A stretch of DNA of 64,000 nt, taken from assembly GCA_006937955.1 (NCBI GenBank), contig SSNP01000037.1:3643496-3707495 (forward strand), given 5' to 3'. Position 1 is the first letter of the stretch. Every line of letters starts with the position of its first letter. The position numbers were made by a program, and so were the translations under genes. The notes beneath the pieces were generated by a model, which saw only the letters and a program-made list of their open reading frames with translations, searched no databases and had not been told where the DNA came from. The stretch comes from Pachypanchax playfairii. Its lineage: Eukaryota; Chordata; Actinopteri; Cyprinodontiformes; Aplocheilidae. Positions 52,001 through 63,454 of this stretch are shown one piece after another.

Positions 52001-52599
52001 GACACCCTGTGGCACCACCTGCTACATATAAAAGAGGCGGGACATCTGGTATAATACTTTAAGCTGATTGGAGGACACACCAGCAAGTGTCTGTCTATCA
52101 TGATTTGTCTTTATCCAATCAGAGTAAATCAAATTGTTGTAAATCCAGTCGGTAGTAAAACACAAACATTGTTACCACTAAGAAATCGTGTATGTGTACA
52201 TCCACCAGCAGCCATGTTTGTTATACTTTACCTGTCAATCATACCTGAACACCCGCCCCAAAGTACAATGCTAACACATGATTGGTCTGAACCACCAGAA
52301 ATCAGACGGTTTAGTTGGAGCAGAACCAGATGGATCTTTGTGGGTTTGGTTAAGTGGTTCTACCAGCACTTGATGTTCTGAATGTCTGTGATTGTCAGAA
52401 ACTTTCATCCTAAATAATTCCAGTTCTAACTGGTTTCTCTTTCTGTGGAAAACTGAAATGCATAAAGTGTGTGTTTCTCCTGACCAGATGTTCTAACTGT
52501 TCCAGATGTGGCTGCAGCAGAAGGTGAACTAATGTTCTCTGTAAGAACCCAACCCAGTAAGTCCCTGATGATGAAGGAGGAGGTAGAGGAGGAGCAGAG
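46046..52599 (+). CDS. mxra7: MXRA7-like membrane protein, three exons found, 3' end missing
   Basis: Exons 46,046-46,288 (81 codons), 50,330-50,816 and 52,488-52,599 splice in frame (phases 0, 1, 2). The N-terminus MDLDPTLIIPALLFTFLALV is a single transmembrane segment at about residues 8-27, followed by a polar linker. Exon 2 is a 162-residue Pro/Glu/Val-rich region (PEPAPEPES, VPEPGPEPVV) like the long acidic middle of matrix-remodelling-associated 7. Exon 3 ends FSVRTQPSKSLMMKEEVEEE plus a split Arg, matching the family's KEELEEEQR block. The conserved last exon (the KEQLAAIFKLM region in mammals) is not found and may lie in the gap at 56,247-56,885. Position next to jmjd6 matches human 17q25. 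Function is poorly known. Confidence 0.75.
47321..50056 (+). repeat. 2.7 kb array of 10-bp units (GCAGCCCCCT), mxra7 intron 1
   Basis: About 270 units of GCAGCCCCCT or GCAGCCTCCT, with TTCAGCC variants; each standard unit makes a CTGCAG palindrome (PstI site). Three units code ten residues, so a plus-strand frame stays open for 955 codons as a CSPLQPPAAP repeat. It is intronic and has no signs of being a gene. Confidence 0.97.
50817..51231. other. mxra7 intron 2, no other gene seen
   Basis: Starts at the GTAAGA donor after exon 2. No exon or repeat is recognised before the LTR-like insertion. Confidence 0.5.
51232..52026. mobile_element. Possible solo LTR, 795 bp, in mxra7 intron 2
   Basis: Bounded by TGTTGTAGG and CCTGCTACA (TG...CA ends with a 3-bp TGT/ACA inverted match) and by a 4-bp direct repeat TATA on both sides (51,228-51,231 and 52,027-52,030). 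It contains internal AATAAA-type words but no coding frame. That fits a solo LTR of a retrotransposon; a large MITE is the alternative. No second copy is in the window to confirm the ends. Confidence 0.4.
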
Positions 52600-52705
52600 G
52601 TGAGTTCAACCTCCCGCCCACCTGATGATGTCACCTGTCTGACACGTGTTTGTTTCCTGCATGAACTCAGTTTCTTTCTATCAGGAACGTTTGTAGTCAG
52701 TTATC

Positions 52706-52812
52706 ACACACGTTCTCCGATGTTCCACACGTTCTCCGATGTTCCAAACACATTCTCTGATGTTCCACACACGTTCTCTGATGTTCCACACACGTTCTCT
52801 GATGTTCCAACT
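52706..52812 (+). repeat. ~22-bp minisatellite (CACGTTCTCTGATGTTCCACA)
   Basis: Five units just downstream of mxra7 exon 3. A reading frame passes through it but gives no match to the missing mxra7 C-terminus. Confidence 0.85.
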
Positions 52813-53640
52813 AAAAAGGAACTTTGTTTGTTTGTGGAGCTGCTTCACTTCGTTTATCCTCATCAGAACTCGTTTGATGTAAACAAAGTCCGTCTGGTTC
52901 TTGGCTGAAGGTTCCGAGTAGCAGCAGGAACAACACGGCGTGTTCCAACACAGCTGGACGCGCGGCGCCTCGTCAGCCTGAAGGAGACATTTGTTTATGT
53001 TTTCAGATGTTTGTGTCAATATTCAATATCAGCTAGCTTGTTCCTGCATCCACCTGTACCCCCCTCCCCCCCCCAGCACCTCAAACAACTACTCTGTATC
53101 ACCTTTATTGTTTCAGGATAGAGCTCACGTCTGACTTGACCTGTCTGTAGTCCACCTGAGCAAAGACTCAATGTTAGCAGGACATGGTAAGGGTCCCTCT
53201 GAATTCTGCACAGTGGGGACAGACTGACTACCTGAGACACACTGAAGGACACAACAGTCTGCAGATGTCTCTCCTGTTGATTCTTAGTATTTCTCTCTGA
53301 AAAATGTTTGAGGATTAACATTCAGCTTCACTCCTCAATGATTCAAAGGTTCTAAACAGAACAGTGGATCAGTAGTCCGGACCGGCCCGGATCAGGACCA
53401 AATGTAACAGATGTCAGGTTAAATCTTAGTCTGTCCCTGCTGATGAAGAACCTCACCTTCCTTAACCTTCCGAGTCCGAGTCTCCAACCCCCCATATTAC
53501 GTCCATCCAGACCACACGGACCTACAGGAAGTCACATCACGATGAAACAGACCTCCTCTTGATGTTTTACTGAAGTTCTGGCAGATAAAACCCAGTTTCT
53601 TCTCAGAGTTCCGTTCAACACGAACACTGGCATCAGAACT
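52813..53640. other. No gene seen
   Basis: Searched for the last mxra7 exon without success. Poly-C at 53,060-53,075. Otherwise unremarkable. Confidence 0.5.
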
Positions 53641-53642
53641 AC

Positions 53643-56246
53643 ATGGAACAGTTACTACACACAGCTGGATACACACAGCTGGATGCACACAGCTGGATGC
53701 GCACACAGCTGGATACACACAGCTGGATGCGCACACAGCTGGATACACACAGCTGGATGCGCACACAGCTGGATACACACAGCTGGATAAACACAGCTGG
53801 ATGCGCACACAGCTGGATACACACAGCTGGATACACACAGCTGGATGCACACAGCTGGATGCACACAGCTGGATACACACAGCTGGATGCACACAGCTGG
53901 ATGCGCACACAGCTGGATGCACACAGCTGGATGCACACAGCTGGATGCACACAGCTGGATGCGCACACAGCTGGATGCACACAGCTGGATGCACACCACT
54001 CGATACACACAGCTGGATGCACACAGCTGGATGCACACAGCTGGATGCACACAGCTGGATGCGCACACAGCTGGATGCGCACACAGCTGGATACACACAG
54101 CTGGATGCACACAGCTGGATGCACACCACTCGATACACACAGCTGGATGCACACAGCTGGATGCACACAGGTGGATGCACACAGCTGGATGCACACAGCT
54201 GGATGCACACAGCGATACACACAGCTGGATGCACACAGCTGGATGCACACAGGTGGATGCACACAGCTGGATGCACACAGGTGGATGCGCACAAAGCTGG
54301 ATGCACACCACTCGATACACACAGCTGGATGCACACAGCTGGATGCACACAGCTGGATGCACACAGCTGGATGCACACAGCTGGATGCACACAGCTGGAT
54401 GCGCACACAGCTGGATACACACAGCTGGATGCGACACAGCTGGATGCACACAGCTGGATGCACACAGCTGGATGCACACCACTCGATACACACAGCTGGA
54501 TGCACACAGCTGGATGCACACAGCTGGATGCACACAGGTGGATGCACACAGCTGGATGCACACAGCTGGATGCACACAGCTGGATGCGCACACAGCTGGA
54601 TGCACACAGCTGGATGCGCACACAGCTGGATACACACAGCTGGATACACACAGCTGGATGCACACAGCTGGATGCGCACACAGCTGGATACACACAGCTG
54701 GATGCACACAGCTGGATGCACACCACTCGATACACACAGCTGGATGCACACAGCTGGATGCACACAGCTGGATGCACACAGCTGGATGCACACAGCTGGA
54801 TGCACACAGCTGGATACACACAGCTGGATGCACACAGCTGGATGCGCACACAGCTGGATACGCACACAGCTGGATACACACAGCTGGATGCACACAGCTG
54901 GATGCACACCACTCGATACACACAGCTGGATGCACACAGCTGGATACACACAGCTGGATGCACACAGCTGGATGCGCACACAGCTGGATGCGCACACAGC
55001 TGGATGCGCACACAGCTGGATACACACAGCTGGATGCACACAGCTGGATGCACACAGCTGGATACACACAGCTGGATGCACACAGCTGGATGCACACAGC
55101 TGGATGCACACAGCTGGATGCGCACACAGCTGGATGCACACAGCTGGATGCACACCACTCGATACACACAGCTGGATGCACACAGCTGGATGCACACAGG
55201 TGGATGCACACAGCTGGATGCACACAGCTGGATGCACACAGCTGGATACACACAGCTGGATGCACACAGCTGGATGCGCACACAGCTGGATGCGCACACA
55301 GCTGGATGCACACAGCTGGATGCACACCACTCGATACACACAGCTGGATGCACACAGCTGGATGCGCACACAGCTGGATGCACACAGCTGGATGCACACA
55401 GCTGGATGCACACAGCTGGATGCGCACACAGCTGGATGCACACAGCTGGATGCACACAGCTGGATGCGCACACAGCTGGATGCACACAGCTGGATGCACA
55501 CAGCTGGATGCGCACACAGCTGGATACACACAGCTGGATGCGCACACAGCTGGATACACACAGCTGGATGCACACAGCTGGATGCACACAGCTGGATACA
55601 CACAGCTGGATGCACACAGCTGGATGCGCACACAGCTGGATACACACAGCTGGATACACACAGCTGGATGCACACAGCTGGATGCGCACACAGCTGGATA
55701 CACACAGCTGGATACACACAGCTGGATACACACAGCTGGATGCACACAGCTGGATGCACACAGCTGGATGCACACAGCTGGATGCACACAGCTGGATGCG
55801 CACACAGCTGGATACACACAGCTGGATGCACACAGCTGGATGCACACCACTCGATACACACAGCTGGATGCACACAGCTGGATGCACACAGGTGGATGCA
55901 CACAGCTGGATGCACACAGCTGGATGCACACAGCTGGATACACACAGCTGGATGCACACAGCTGGATGCGCACACAGCTGGATGCGCACACAGCTGGATG
56001 CGCACACAGCTGGATACACACAGCTGGATGCACACAGCTGGATGCACACCACTCGATACACACAGCTGGATGCACACAGCTGGATGCACACAGGTGGATG
56101 CACACAGCTGGATGCACACAGCTGGATGCACACAGCTGGATGCACACAGCTGGATGCACACAGCTGGATGCGCACACAGCTGGATACACACAGCTGGATG
56201 CGCACACAGCTGGGTACACACAGCTGGATGCGCACACAGCGGGATG
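53643..56246 (+). repeat. 2.6 kb array of 14/16-bp units (ACACAGCTGGATGC)
   Basis: About 185 units mixing the 14-bp GCACACAGCTGGAT, a 16-bp form with an extra GC or CA, ATACAC variants and scattered CACCACTCGATACA units. Because 14 and 16 are not multiples of three and no stop word occurs, several frames on both strands stay open for about 860-1,150 codons, which is an artefact. Higher-order blocks recur about every 200-400 bp. The array runs into the N gap, so its true length is unknown. Confidence 0.97.
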
Positions 56247-56885
56247 NNNNNNNNNNNNNNNNNNNNNNNNNNNNNNNNNNNNNNNNNNNNNNNNNNNNNN
56301 NNNNNNNNNNNNNNNNNNNNNNNNNNNNNNNNNNNNNNNNNNNNNNNNNNNNNNNNNNNNNNNNNNNNNNNNNNNNNNNNNNNNNNNNNNNNNNNNNNNN
56401 NNNNNNNNNNNNNNNNNNNNNNNNNNNNNNNNNNNNNNNNNNNNNNNNNNNNNNNNNNNNNNNNNNNNNNNNNNNNNNNNNNNNNNNNNNNNNNNNNNNN
56501 NNNNNNNNNNNNNNNNNNNNNNNNNNNNNNNNNNNNNNNNNNNNNNNNNNNNNNNNNNNNNNNNNNNNNNNNNNNNNNNNNNNNNNNNNNNNNNNNNNNN
56601 NNNNNNNNNNNNNNNNNNNNNNNNNNNNNNNNNNNNNNNNNNNNNNNNNNNNNNNNNNNNNNNNNNNNNNNNNNNNNNNNNNNNNNNNNNNNNNNNNNNN
56701 NNNNNNNNNNNNNNNNNNNNNNNNNNNNNNNNNNNNNNNNNNNNNNNNNNNNNNNNNNNNNNNNNNNNNNNNNNNNNNNNNNNNNNNNNNNNNNNNNNNN
56801 NNNNNNNNNNNNNNNNNNNNNNNNNNNNNNNNNNNNNNNNNNNNNNNNNNNNNNNNNNNNNNNNNNNNNNNNNNNNNNNNNNNNN
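56247..56885. other. Assembly gap, 639 N
   Basis: Unsequenced. The left edge is the 14-bp array and the right edge is unique sequence. Confidence 0.99.
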
Positions 56886-59800
56886 CCAGATGTTGGTGCA
56901 GAGTTACCTGGTTACCAAACAAACACGACCTCCACCTCCACCAGGGAGGAGTTAACATGGGGGGCGTTAAGCTCTACGAGTTCTTTTCTAGTTTATACTG
57001 ACGTTTTCTAAAGTTCTTAACAGTAACTGGATGACCTTAGACCTTCTCTGATTGGTTCAGTTTTACATTATTAACCAATTTTTGTTCATTCAAACAGCTG
57101 ATACTGATTAACTGATACTGAACTGATGACATCAATATCCCACAGGTTTCACTGACTGAAGGTTCCTTTAGTAAATCATCTGGTTTCAGTTAGTGACAGA
57201 CTTGTTTTTGGGATCCAGGTAAATCTTTAACATCAGCAGTTGTCATGGTAACATCATCATCAGGTTTCCATCAGAATGATTTCAAGTTTGAGGCTCAACA
57301 TTCGTATTTTGAGGAATAAATGAGGATTATTTTGGGACCTTCTGGAAGAGGCTGAAATCTTTTAATTAGCCTCATTTTTTACTTTGTCAGATTCTTGGTC
57401 CATTTTAAAAAGGAGTTGTGATGTCAGATAGATTCCATGTTCCTTTAGAGGATTTCCTGATCTCATCTTTGAATGAACTTACACAAACAACATGACATCA
57501 GTCCCACCATGTTTTATTAACAGGCGACTGTACAACATATTCCTGCTCCTCCACACCAACATGTCAGCAGAACGTCTGTAAAACTCTTTGACATCGTGGA
57601 AAAGTCCTGGCAGAACCTTTAGGGTCCAGCTGCAGTTTCCTCAGAGTTTGTCTGAACACACCTGTCCAAGTGAAGCTTCAGGATGTTCAAGTGTTTGTAG
57701 TTCAGCAGTTGTCATGGTAACCCTGCTTTTTTTGGTAACATTGCCTCAGCAGTCATCATGACTGTTGCCTCCAGGATCCAGAAGCTCCGCCCAACATGTT
57801 CCTCGTACAGCAAATTAGTGAAGAACATAATCAACAACCTTCATCTAATGCTGGTTTTCAGTTTTATTTTGAAGATTTTTCTATGTTACGTTAGACTTCC
57901 TCACAACCCCTGCAGTCAGTGAGCTGCTTGACAAAAGTACTTGAGCTTTTATTCCTCATCAGAAACACCAGTTTTAAAAAATATTCAGAATTCAAATTTC
58001 TACAGAAATTAAACCATTTGGATGTTCCTGAAAAGTTTAAAGTCAAAAACAAGAAAAGCTTAAGTTGCTGTGACAATCATGATACCTACACTGTGACTCC
58101 GCCCCCTCAACACTTGAAGAGTAAAGCTGATGCAACAGCCGGGCTGAGACACAAAAGAAAGACAGAATGTCAAACTGTTTAGGGTTCAGCATGTCATGAT
58201 TGTTTCAAATCTCAGTACCGTTTGTTCAAAACCAATATTAATATTCCAGTGTGGAGCTAATCGAACACATTCAGGTCAGACAACAGCTGCAGGTTTAAAA
58301 CAAAATCTTCATTAAAGACCCCAGAAACTGTTCTAGTTCTGCTTCCTGCAAGAACTTTATCAGCTCAGACTCAGACACCAGAATGTTCCAAATGTTCCTT
58401 TCACTGAGTTCTGTTGTGATTCTGAGCCAGAACTCTGTGATGGGAACAAGTCTGCTGTGGAAAAGTGAAAAAAACACAACTAAACATGTGAACAGATGCT
58501 GAACATGTGAACTGATGCTGAACATGTGAACTGATGCTGAACATGTGAACTGATGCTGAACATGTGTACTGATGCTGAACATGTGAACAGATGCTGAACA
58601 TGTGAACTGATGCTGAACATGTGTACTGATGCTGAACATGTGAACAGATGCTGAACATGTGAACTGATGCTGAACATGTGAACAGATGCTGAACATGTGA
58701 ACTGATGCTGAACATGTGAACTGATGCTGAACATGTGAACAGATGCTGAACATGTGTACTGATGCTGAACATGTGAACTGATGCTGAACATGTGAACTGA
58801 TGCTGAACATGTGAACAGATGCTGAACATGTGTACTGATGCTGAACATGTGAACAGATGCTGAACATGTGAACTGATGCTGAACATGTGAACTGATGCTG
58901 AACATGTGAACAGATGATGAACAAGATATAAAACAGCAGACATAAAACTCAGCAGAGCGCCCCCTTGTGTTGAAACTTGAAACTTGAAACTTGAAACTTG
59001 AAACTTGATTCGCTTCATCACTGGACTGTGTTTCAAAGCTCCAGAAAAAAAACTTTAAAGTGAGATGATTTTCTTCAGTGTTCCTGTTTTCTCTGAACTT
59101 TAATTAAAAACCTCCACGTTCCATTAAAGTGTCTCTGAATTGAACTTTGTGGAGGTCTGTAGATGTTTTTTGGATCCCAGAGGCGACTTTATGGTTTGTG
59201 TCCTGACAGAGTTTTTAGTCTTCTTCACAAAGACGTCACATTCTCTTCGGTTACGCTGCTCAGTGATGACATCAAAAAGGAGGCGAGGTCTCCACATCCC
59301 CTGTCCCTCCGCCATCGACTCCCTTGAGCCAATCAGAGGAAGGAGGATCATCTGAAACCCGCCCAGAGCTGAGACCGAGCAGAAAGAACTGATTGGCTGC
59401 AGTCGAAGTCCAGTTTGAATGGTTGAACGTCTTTGAGTGATCGAGTCAGAAAAAAAAGACCTGCTGAAGGAAAAAGAAAATGGCCGATAAAAGAAGATCC
59501 AAAACAAACACGTGGAGCTACAGAAGAATCACTGAGACAGATAAACGTTTCAATAAGCAGAACCTGAAAGTTCAGCTGTTCTGGACTGAAAACAAGTTAA
59601 AATTCTTCTTCTGACATTTTCTTTTTCCAATTCATATCTCGACTCTTTAAATCTGGAGTTTTTTCTCAGAGGAACCACTGAGGTAAATAATGTGCTACAC
59701 CTTTAAGCCCCGCCCCTCTGTGTCCATACGATAGCAAGCGTCTGCTCTCATACGTGCACGCGCACCACCTTTGTTACGATGGACACTTTATGGGTAAGTT

Positions 59801-60110
59801 ACATTTATATAATTTATGTTTATTATTTAATTGTTTCACGTGTCCTTGCAGCGTTTAAACAACTCGTTTAGGTAGCGCAGGTATGTGCACGTGTGGTTGA
59901 TTGACAGGTGTACTATGCAGATGTAGAACGCTATTGGCTAATGCTGGATGGTGCTCAATGAACATTAAACGCACCCCTACAGGGGGGGCGGGGTATAAAT
60001 CATACATAACGTGCACACGTATCCTGAAAAGGTGAAAACTCTGGTCTGCAGCTTTAATCTACGGTTGTCTTGTGACTGACACGTACTCACGGTGTCTCTG
60101 GGCTCCAGTG
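56886..60110. other. Between mxra7 and socs7; likely socs7 3' UTR plus repeats
   Basis: No coding exon recognised. A minus-strand poly(A) signal (AATAAA read as TTTATT) occurs at about 57,511, so the socs7 3' UTR could reach there. Contains the 19-bp VNTR (58,483-58,915) and a 7-bp CTTGAAA run (58,974-59,008). The G-rich box at 59,981-59,990 is unexplained. Confidence 0.4.
58483..58915 (+). repeat. 19-bp minisatellite (GATGCTGAACATGTGAACT)
   Basis: About 23 units of 19 bp with three alternating endings (AACTGAT, AACAGAT, TACTGAT). Minus-strand open frames of 140-210 codons are repeat artefacts. Confidence 0.95.
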
Positions 60111-62761
60111 CTACGTTTGGGACTCGACCCCCTGCTGGCCGCTCTGCTCTGAGCTGCTCTCCTTCACCTCCTGCAGCGGGGGGATGATCTCCTCCTCGGG
60201 GTCGTAGTAATAAAACTTCCTCAGGTAAGCGATCAGAGGCCTGAGGACAGAGCAGGTAGGAGTTAAACCTGTTCAGGTGAGCAGCACTGTTGATGCTGCA
60301 GTCTAGAAAATGGATCAACACCTAGAATCATTTCTGTTTCATCTAACCGACCAATCAGCTGCTCAATCAGTCCCTTCCTCTAACTGATGGGAACGGTTTG
60401 TTTCACTTCTCTTTCTGCTCTGGTCGGGTGTTTCCTCCTTCATTTCCTGTTTGTTTTCATGAATCTTTCTGAACCTGCTGAGTCATCGTGTCTTTCCCTC
60501 CGTCTCCCTTCTATCCCTAGCGTTTGCCAGGTGTTTGGGGGGGGGGTGGGGGGGGGACTTCTCTCTGCAGTTTCAGCAGGTACATACGTGGGAAGCGGCA
60601 GCTCCTGGATGTGGTCTATTCGGACAAGCTGTCTTATGCAGAAGCGACACAGATGCTGCAGAGACTTGACACTGCTGAACCTGGAGACCGGATACAGGAG
60701 CTGGACCGGAGTCGGAGGTAGACCTGAACACACACATGCATAGAGTCAAAACCAAACTGATTCACAGAACAACTGTAAGATCAGGTTCTTCCTTTGATTC
60801 CAGGTTTGCAGAACCAAAGTCCTGACTCAAAAAGTTTTTCCAAAAAAAAAGGCAACTAGACGTCTTTTTCTGCTTCTTGAAGACGTTTCAGCTTCAAGCC
60901 AAAATCTTCTTCAGTTCTGATCCTGGTTCAGGAGTTCCAGGTTTATAAGCTGCAGTATGAACGGACTCGTTAAAGGGTCGCTGACCCCCCCCGACCCTCC
61001 TGAGAGTCGTTAAGTCATTGTTACCTGGGACTTGATTAGGTGTGATGTTGTAATCACAAGATTCACAGTTTGGATTGTTGAAGAAGAGTTGATGCAGCAT
61101 CGTAGGTTCTAGATCAGGGTTCTGCAACCTGCGGCTCCAGGGCCACATGTGGCCCTTCAGTCCCTCTGAAGTGGTTCCAACAGGAACCTGATTAACAGGA
61201 AGTGGATCATGTTTCTGCAGCAGAATGACACTAATAACACAAACAGGTTGTTCTGTCTGTATGAACTGGTTCCAGAACCAGAACTGAACAAACAGACGAG
61301 TTTAACTGAAATATCTGTTTGATCTGAATCTTTCTGAGCTGCAGTCGGACTCTCCTGATCCACAAACCAACATGTTACATCAGACTGGAGGTGAAACATC
61401 TTCAAGGGGCAGAAGAAGACGTCCAGCTGCTGTTTGTTGAAAACCTTTTTGGGTTGACACGTCCTGAAGAATCAACACAACTCAAAGTCCTGATCCGGTC
61501 CCGGTTTCTCTCTGATTCAGAATCGTTTTTCTGACACTTTCAGCTGATTTTTCAACTTTCAAGAATTTTGAAGGTTTTTTTACAGGAAGATACTGGATCA
61601 GTGACAGTGAGTCCTGCAGGTGAAACGGAGTGAGCTGATTGGTCGATGCGTGCCTGGGACTCTGGAACGCAGGAAGTAGAGGAACTTTCCGTTCTTGGAG
61701 TGCATGATGGCTCTTTCGATAAACTCGACCACAGAGTGACAGCGGTCCTCGAACTTTGGGTGGCACCACAGACTGAAGGTCCCTGCAGGACAGAGATGAA
61801 CAGAAAAAGAAACTCTGATTTAACACACAGCTGATCATGTTACAGGCGTGTTTGATGTGTGGTACCTCTGTAGTGCTCCATGCGTGTGTGATGCGTGACA
61901 CCCTGCGACCTGAAGCTCAGACTCAGGATGTATCTGGGGTCCGAACTGTCCCGCACCAAAAAGGACCCATCCGGTTTCCCCTTCAGCTTCATCTCTGCAT
62001 CTTCCCAGTTCATCGGACCCCAGTACCAGCCACACTGCAAACACATACAGGTAAGCTCCGCCCCCTTCATTACCATCCACTCAGGAGTGGATTTCCAGAG
62101 ATACCTACCTTCTCCAGCTCTCTCAGGCTGGTGGCGAAGCTGCCTGTGTCGGGTCGGCTCAGTGGGCAGCGGGGGGTGAGGCGGGGTTGGGGGTTCTGCC
62201 CATCAGGCCGCAGAGGTACTGGTCGGGGTAAACCATGCAGGAAGGTGTCTGAGCAGGACAGAACCGTTAGTCTCTACATTAAAGTCCAAATAAAAGCACA
62301 AACATCAATAGTTAAGAATTTACTTTGAAATTCTGTCTGATATAAATAACATGATGACGTCACACGTCAGGTCAGATCAACAGAACAATCAGTACCAGCA
62401 TCAAATAAAACCCTGAAACCCCTGATCCAGTCCTGTTGGCATCTGTTTGTGGACCCTGATTCTGGATCAGGAGTTTAAACTGGACTATAACTAAAATCAA
62501 ACCTGTCAAAGGTAAATAAATGATTGCTTTTAATATTCAGGACTTTTAAATGTGTTTAGCGACTGAGATGCTGGATCAGCCTGGATCAAACTGTCAGCAG
62601 ATTGTCTCCATTACAGTCTTTGTTACCGTTGAGGCTCAGGCTGTGTTGGATGGTGCTGAGAGAGGGGGGCAGGGCCATTGGTCGGGGGGGCAGAGACTGC
62701 ATTGAAGCTCGGCTGTTATGATCCATGAAATGTTCTGGATGAGTAGGACCCCCAAAATCAT
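60111..62761 (-). CDS. socs7: SOCS7, six 3' exons (SH2 domain and SOCS box), 5' part outside window
   Basis: Minus-strand exons 62,761-62,627, 62,248-62,109, 62,034-61,866, 61,782-61,654, 60,723-60,588 and 60,240-60,111 join in frame into 278 residues plus stop. SOCS7 is an SH2 adaptor that couples phosphotyrosine targets to an elongin B/C-cullin-5 ubiquitin ligase. The SH2 domain runs from CGWYWGPMNWEDAEMKLKG through the FLVRDSSDPRYILS phosphate-binding loop to HSKNGKFLYFLRSRVPG. The SOCS box has the BC box SLQHLCRFCI and a Cul5-type LPLP. The C-terminal tail LRKFYYYDPEEE is diagnostic of SOCS7 over SOCS6. The intron after 61,654 is GC-AG (CAG|GCACGC); the others are GT-AG. The proline-rich N-terminal exons must lie beyond 64,000. 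Convergent with mxra7. Confidence 0.93.
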
Positions 62762-63450
62762 CTGCAGGTCAACAGAGATACAAATACAACTTAAGGACAG
62801 TCGACAGGTGCTCAGGTTCTGGATTTAGTGGTGCTGAAACACCTGGATTCAAAAAACATTTTTTCATACAATAACAAACATTGCACTAAAATAAACTCTA
62901 ATAATCACTGTAAACACTTGCTATTTAAACTCCACCTTGCTACAGGGGTGTGGCTGAGGCGGAGCTTATTTATACCCCACAGGGCAAAATGATGATGTCA
63001 CATATAGAGAAAATAAGGTCTCAGCCAATAGCAATGCCTAAATCAAATTCAAGTGCAATCTAACATTTTAACCTGAAGAGGGCGCTCCACTAACGATTTT
63101 TGGTAGAAAATTATTAGTTTTATTAAAATGTGCTGTGATCTATGATCCCTCAGACAGACCTGCATCAAGAACCATAGTTCATCAAACGGCTGATAAAACC
63201 ACATGGACGGGTTCTACAAAACAGAGTTACATTCAGAAAAACCGCTTCAGACTTTACTGAGAAGCCAACATTTCCCATCTACAATGGCAGACAGGCAGTG
63301 GAGAAAGGAAAGGTGGAGGGCTAGTAGTGTTGATTAATGATAGATGGTGAAACACAAGGCACATGATGATCAAAGAAACATTGCTGCAACAACATCCATC
63401 ATCTTTTTTTGTCATCATCTTATCCAAGTCGGGTCGTGGGACAACAGGTT
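62762..63450. other. socs7 intron, no other gene seen
   Basis: Upstream of the CTGCAG acceptor of the first visible socs7 exon. AT-rich, without exons I can support. Confidence 0.45.
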
Positions 63451-63454
63451 CCGT

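Noticed and set aside
52681..52908. Reading through the 22-bp VNTR as the last mxra7 exon
   Set aside because: The phase and a TATCAG acceptor fit, but the protein would be a VNTR-encoded repeat unlike the conserved mxra7 C-terminus.
53497..57011. Several frames of 860-1,153 codons on both strands
   Set aside because: 14/16-bp satellite plus the N gap; stop words simply do not occur in the unit.
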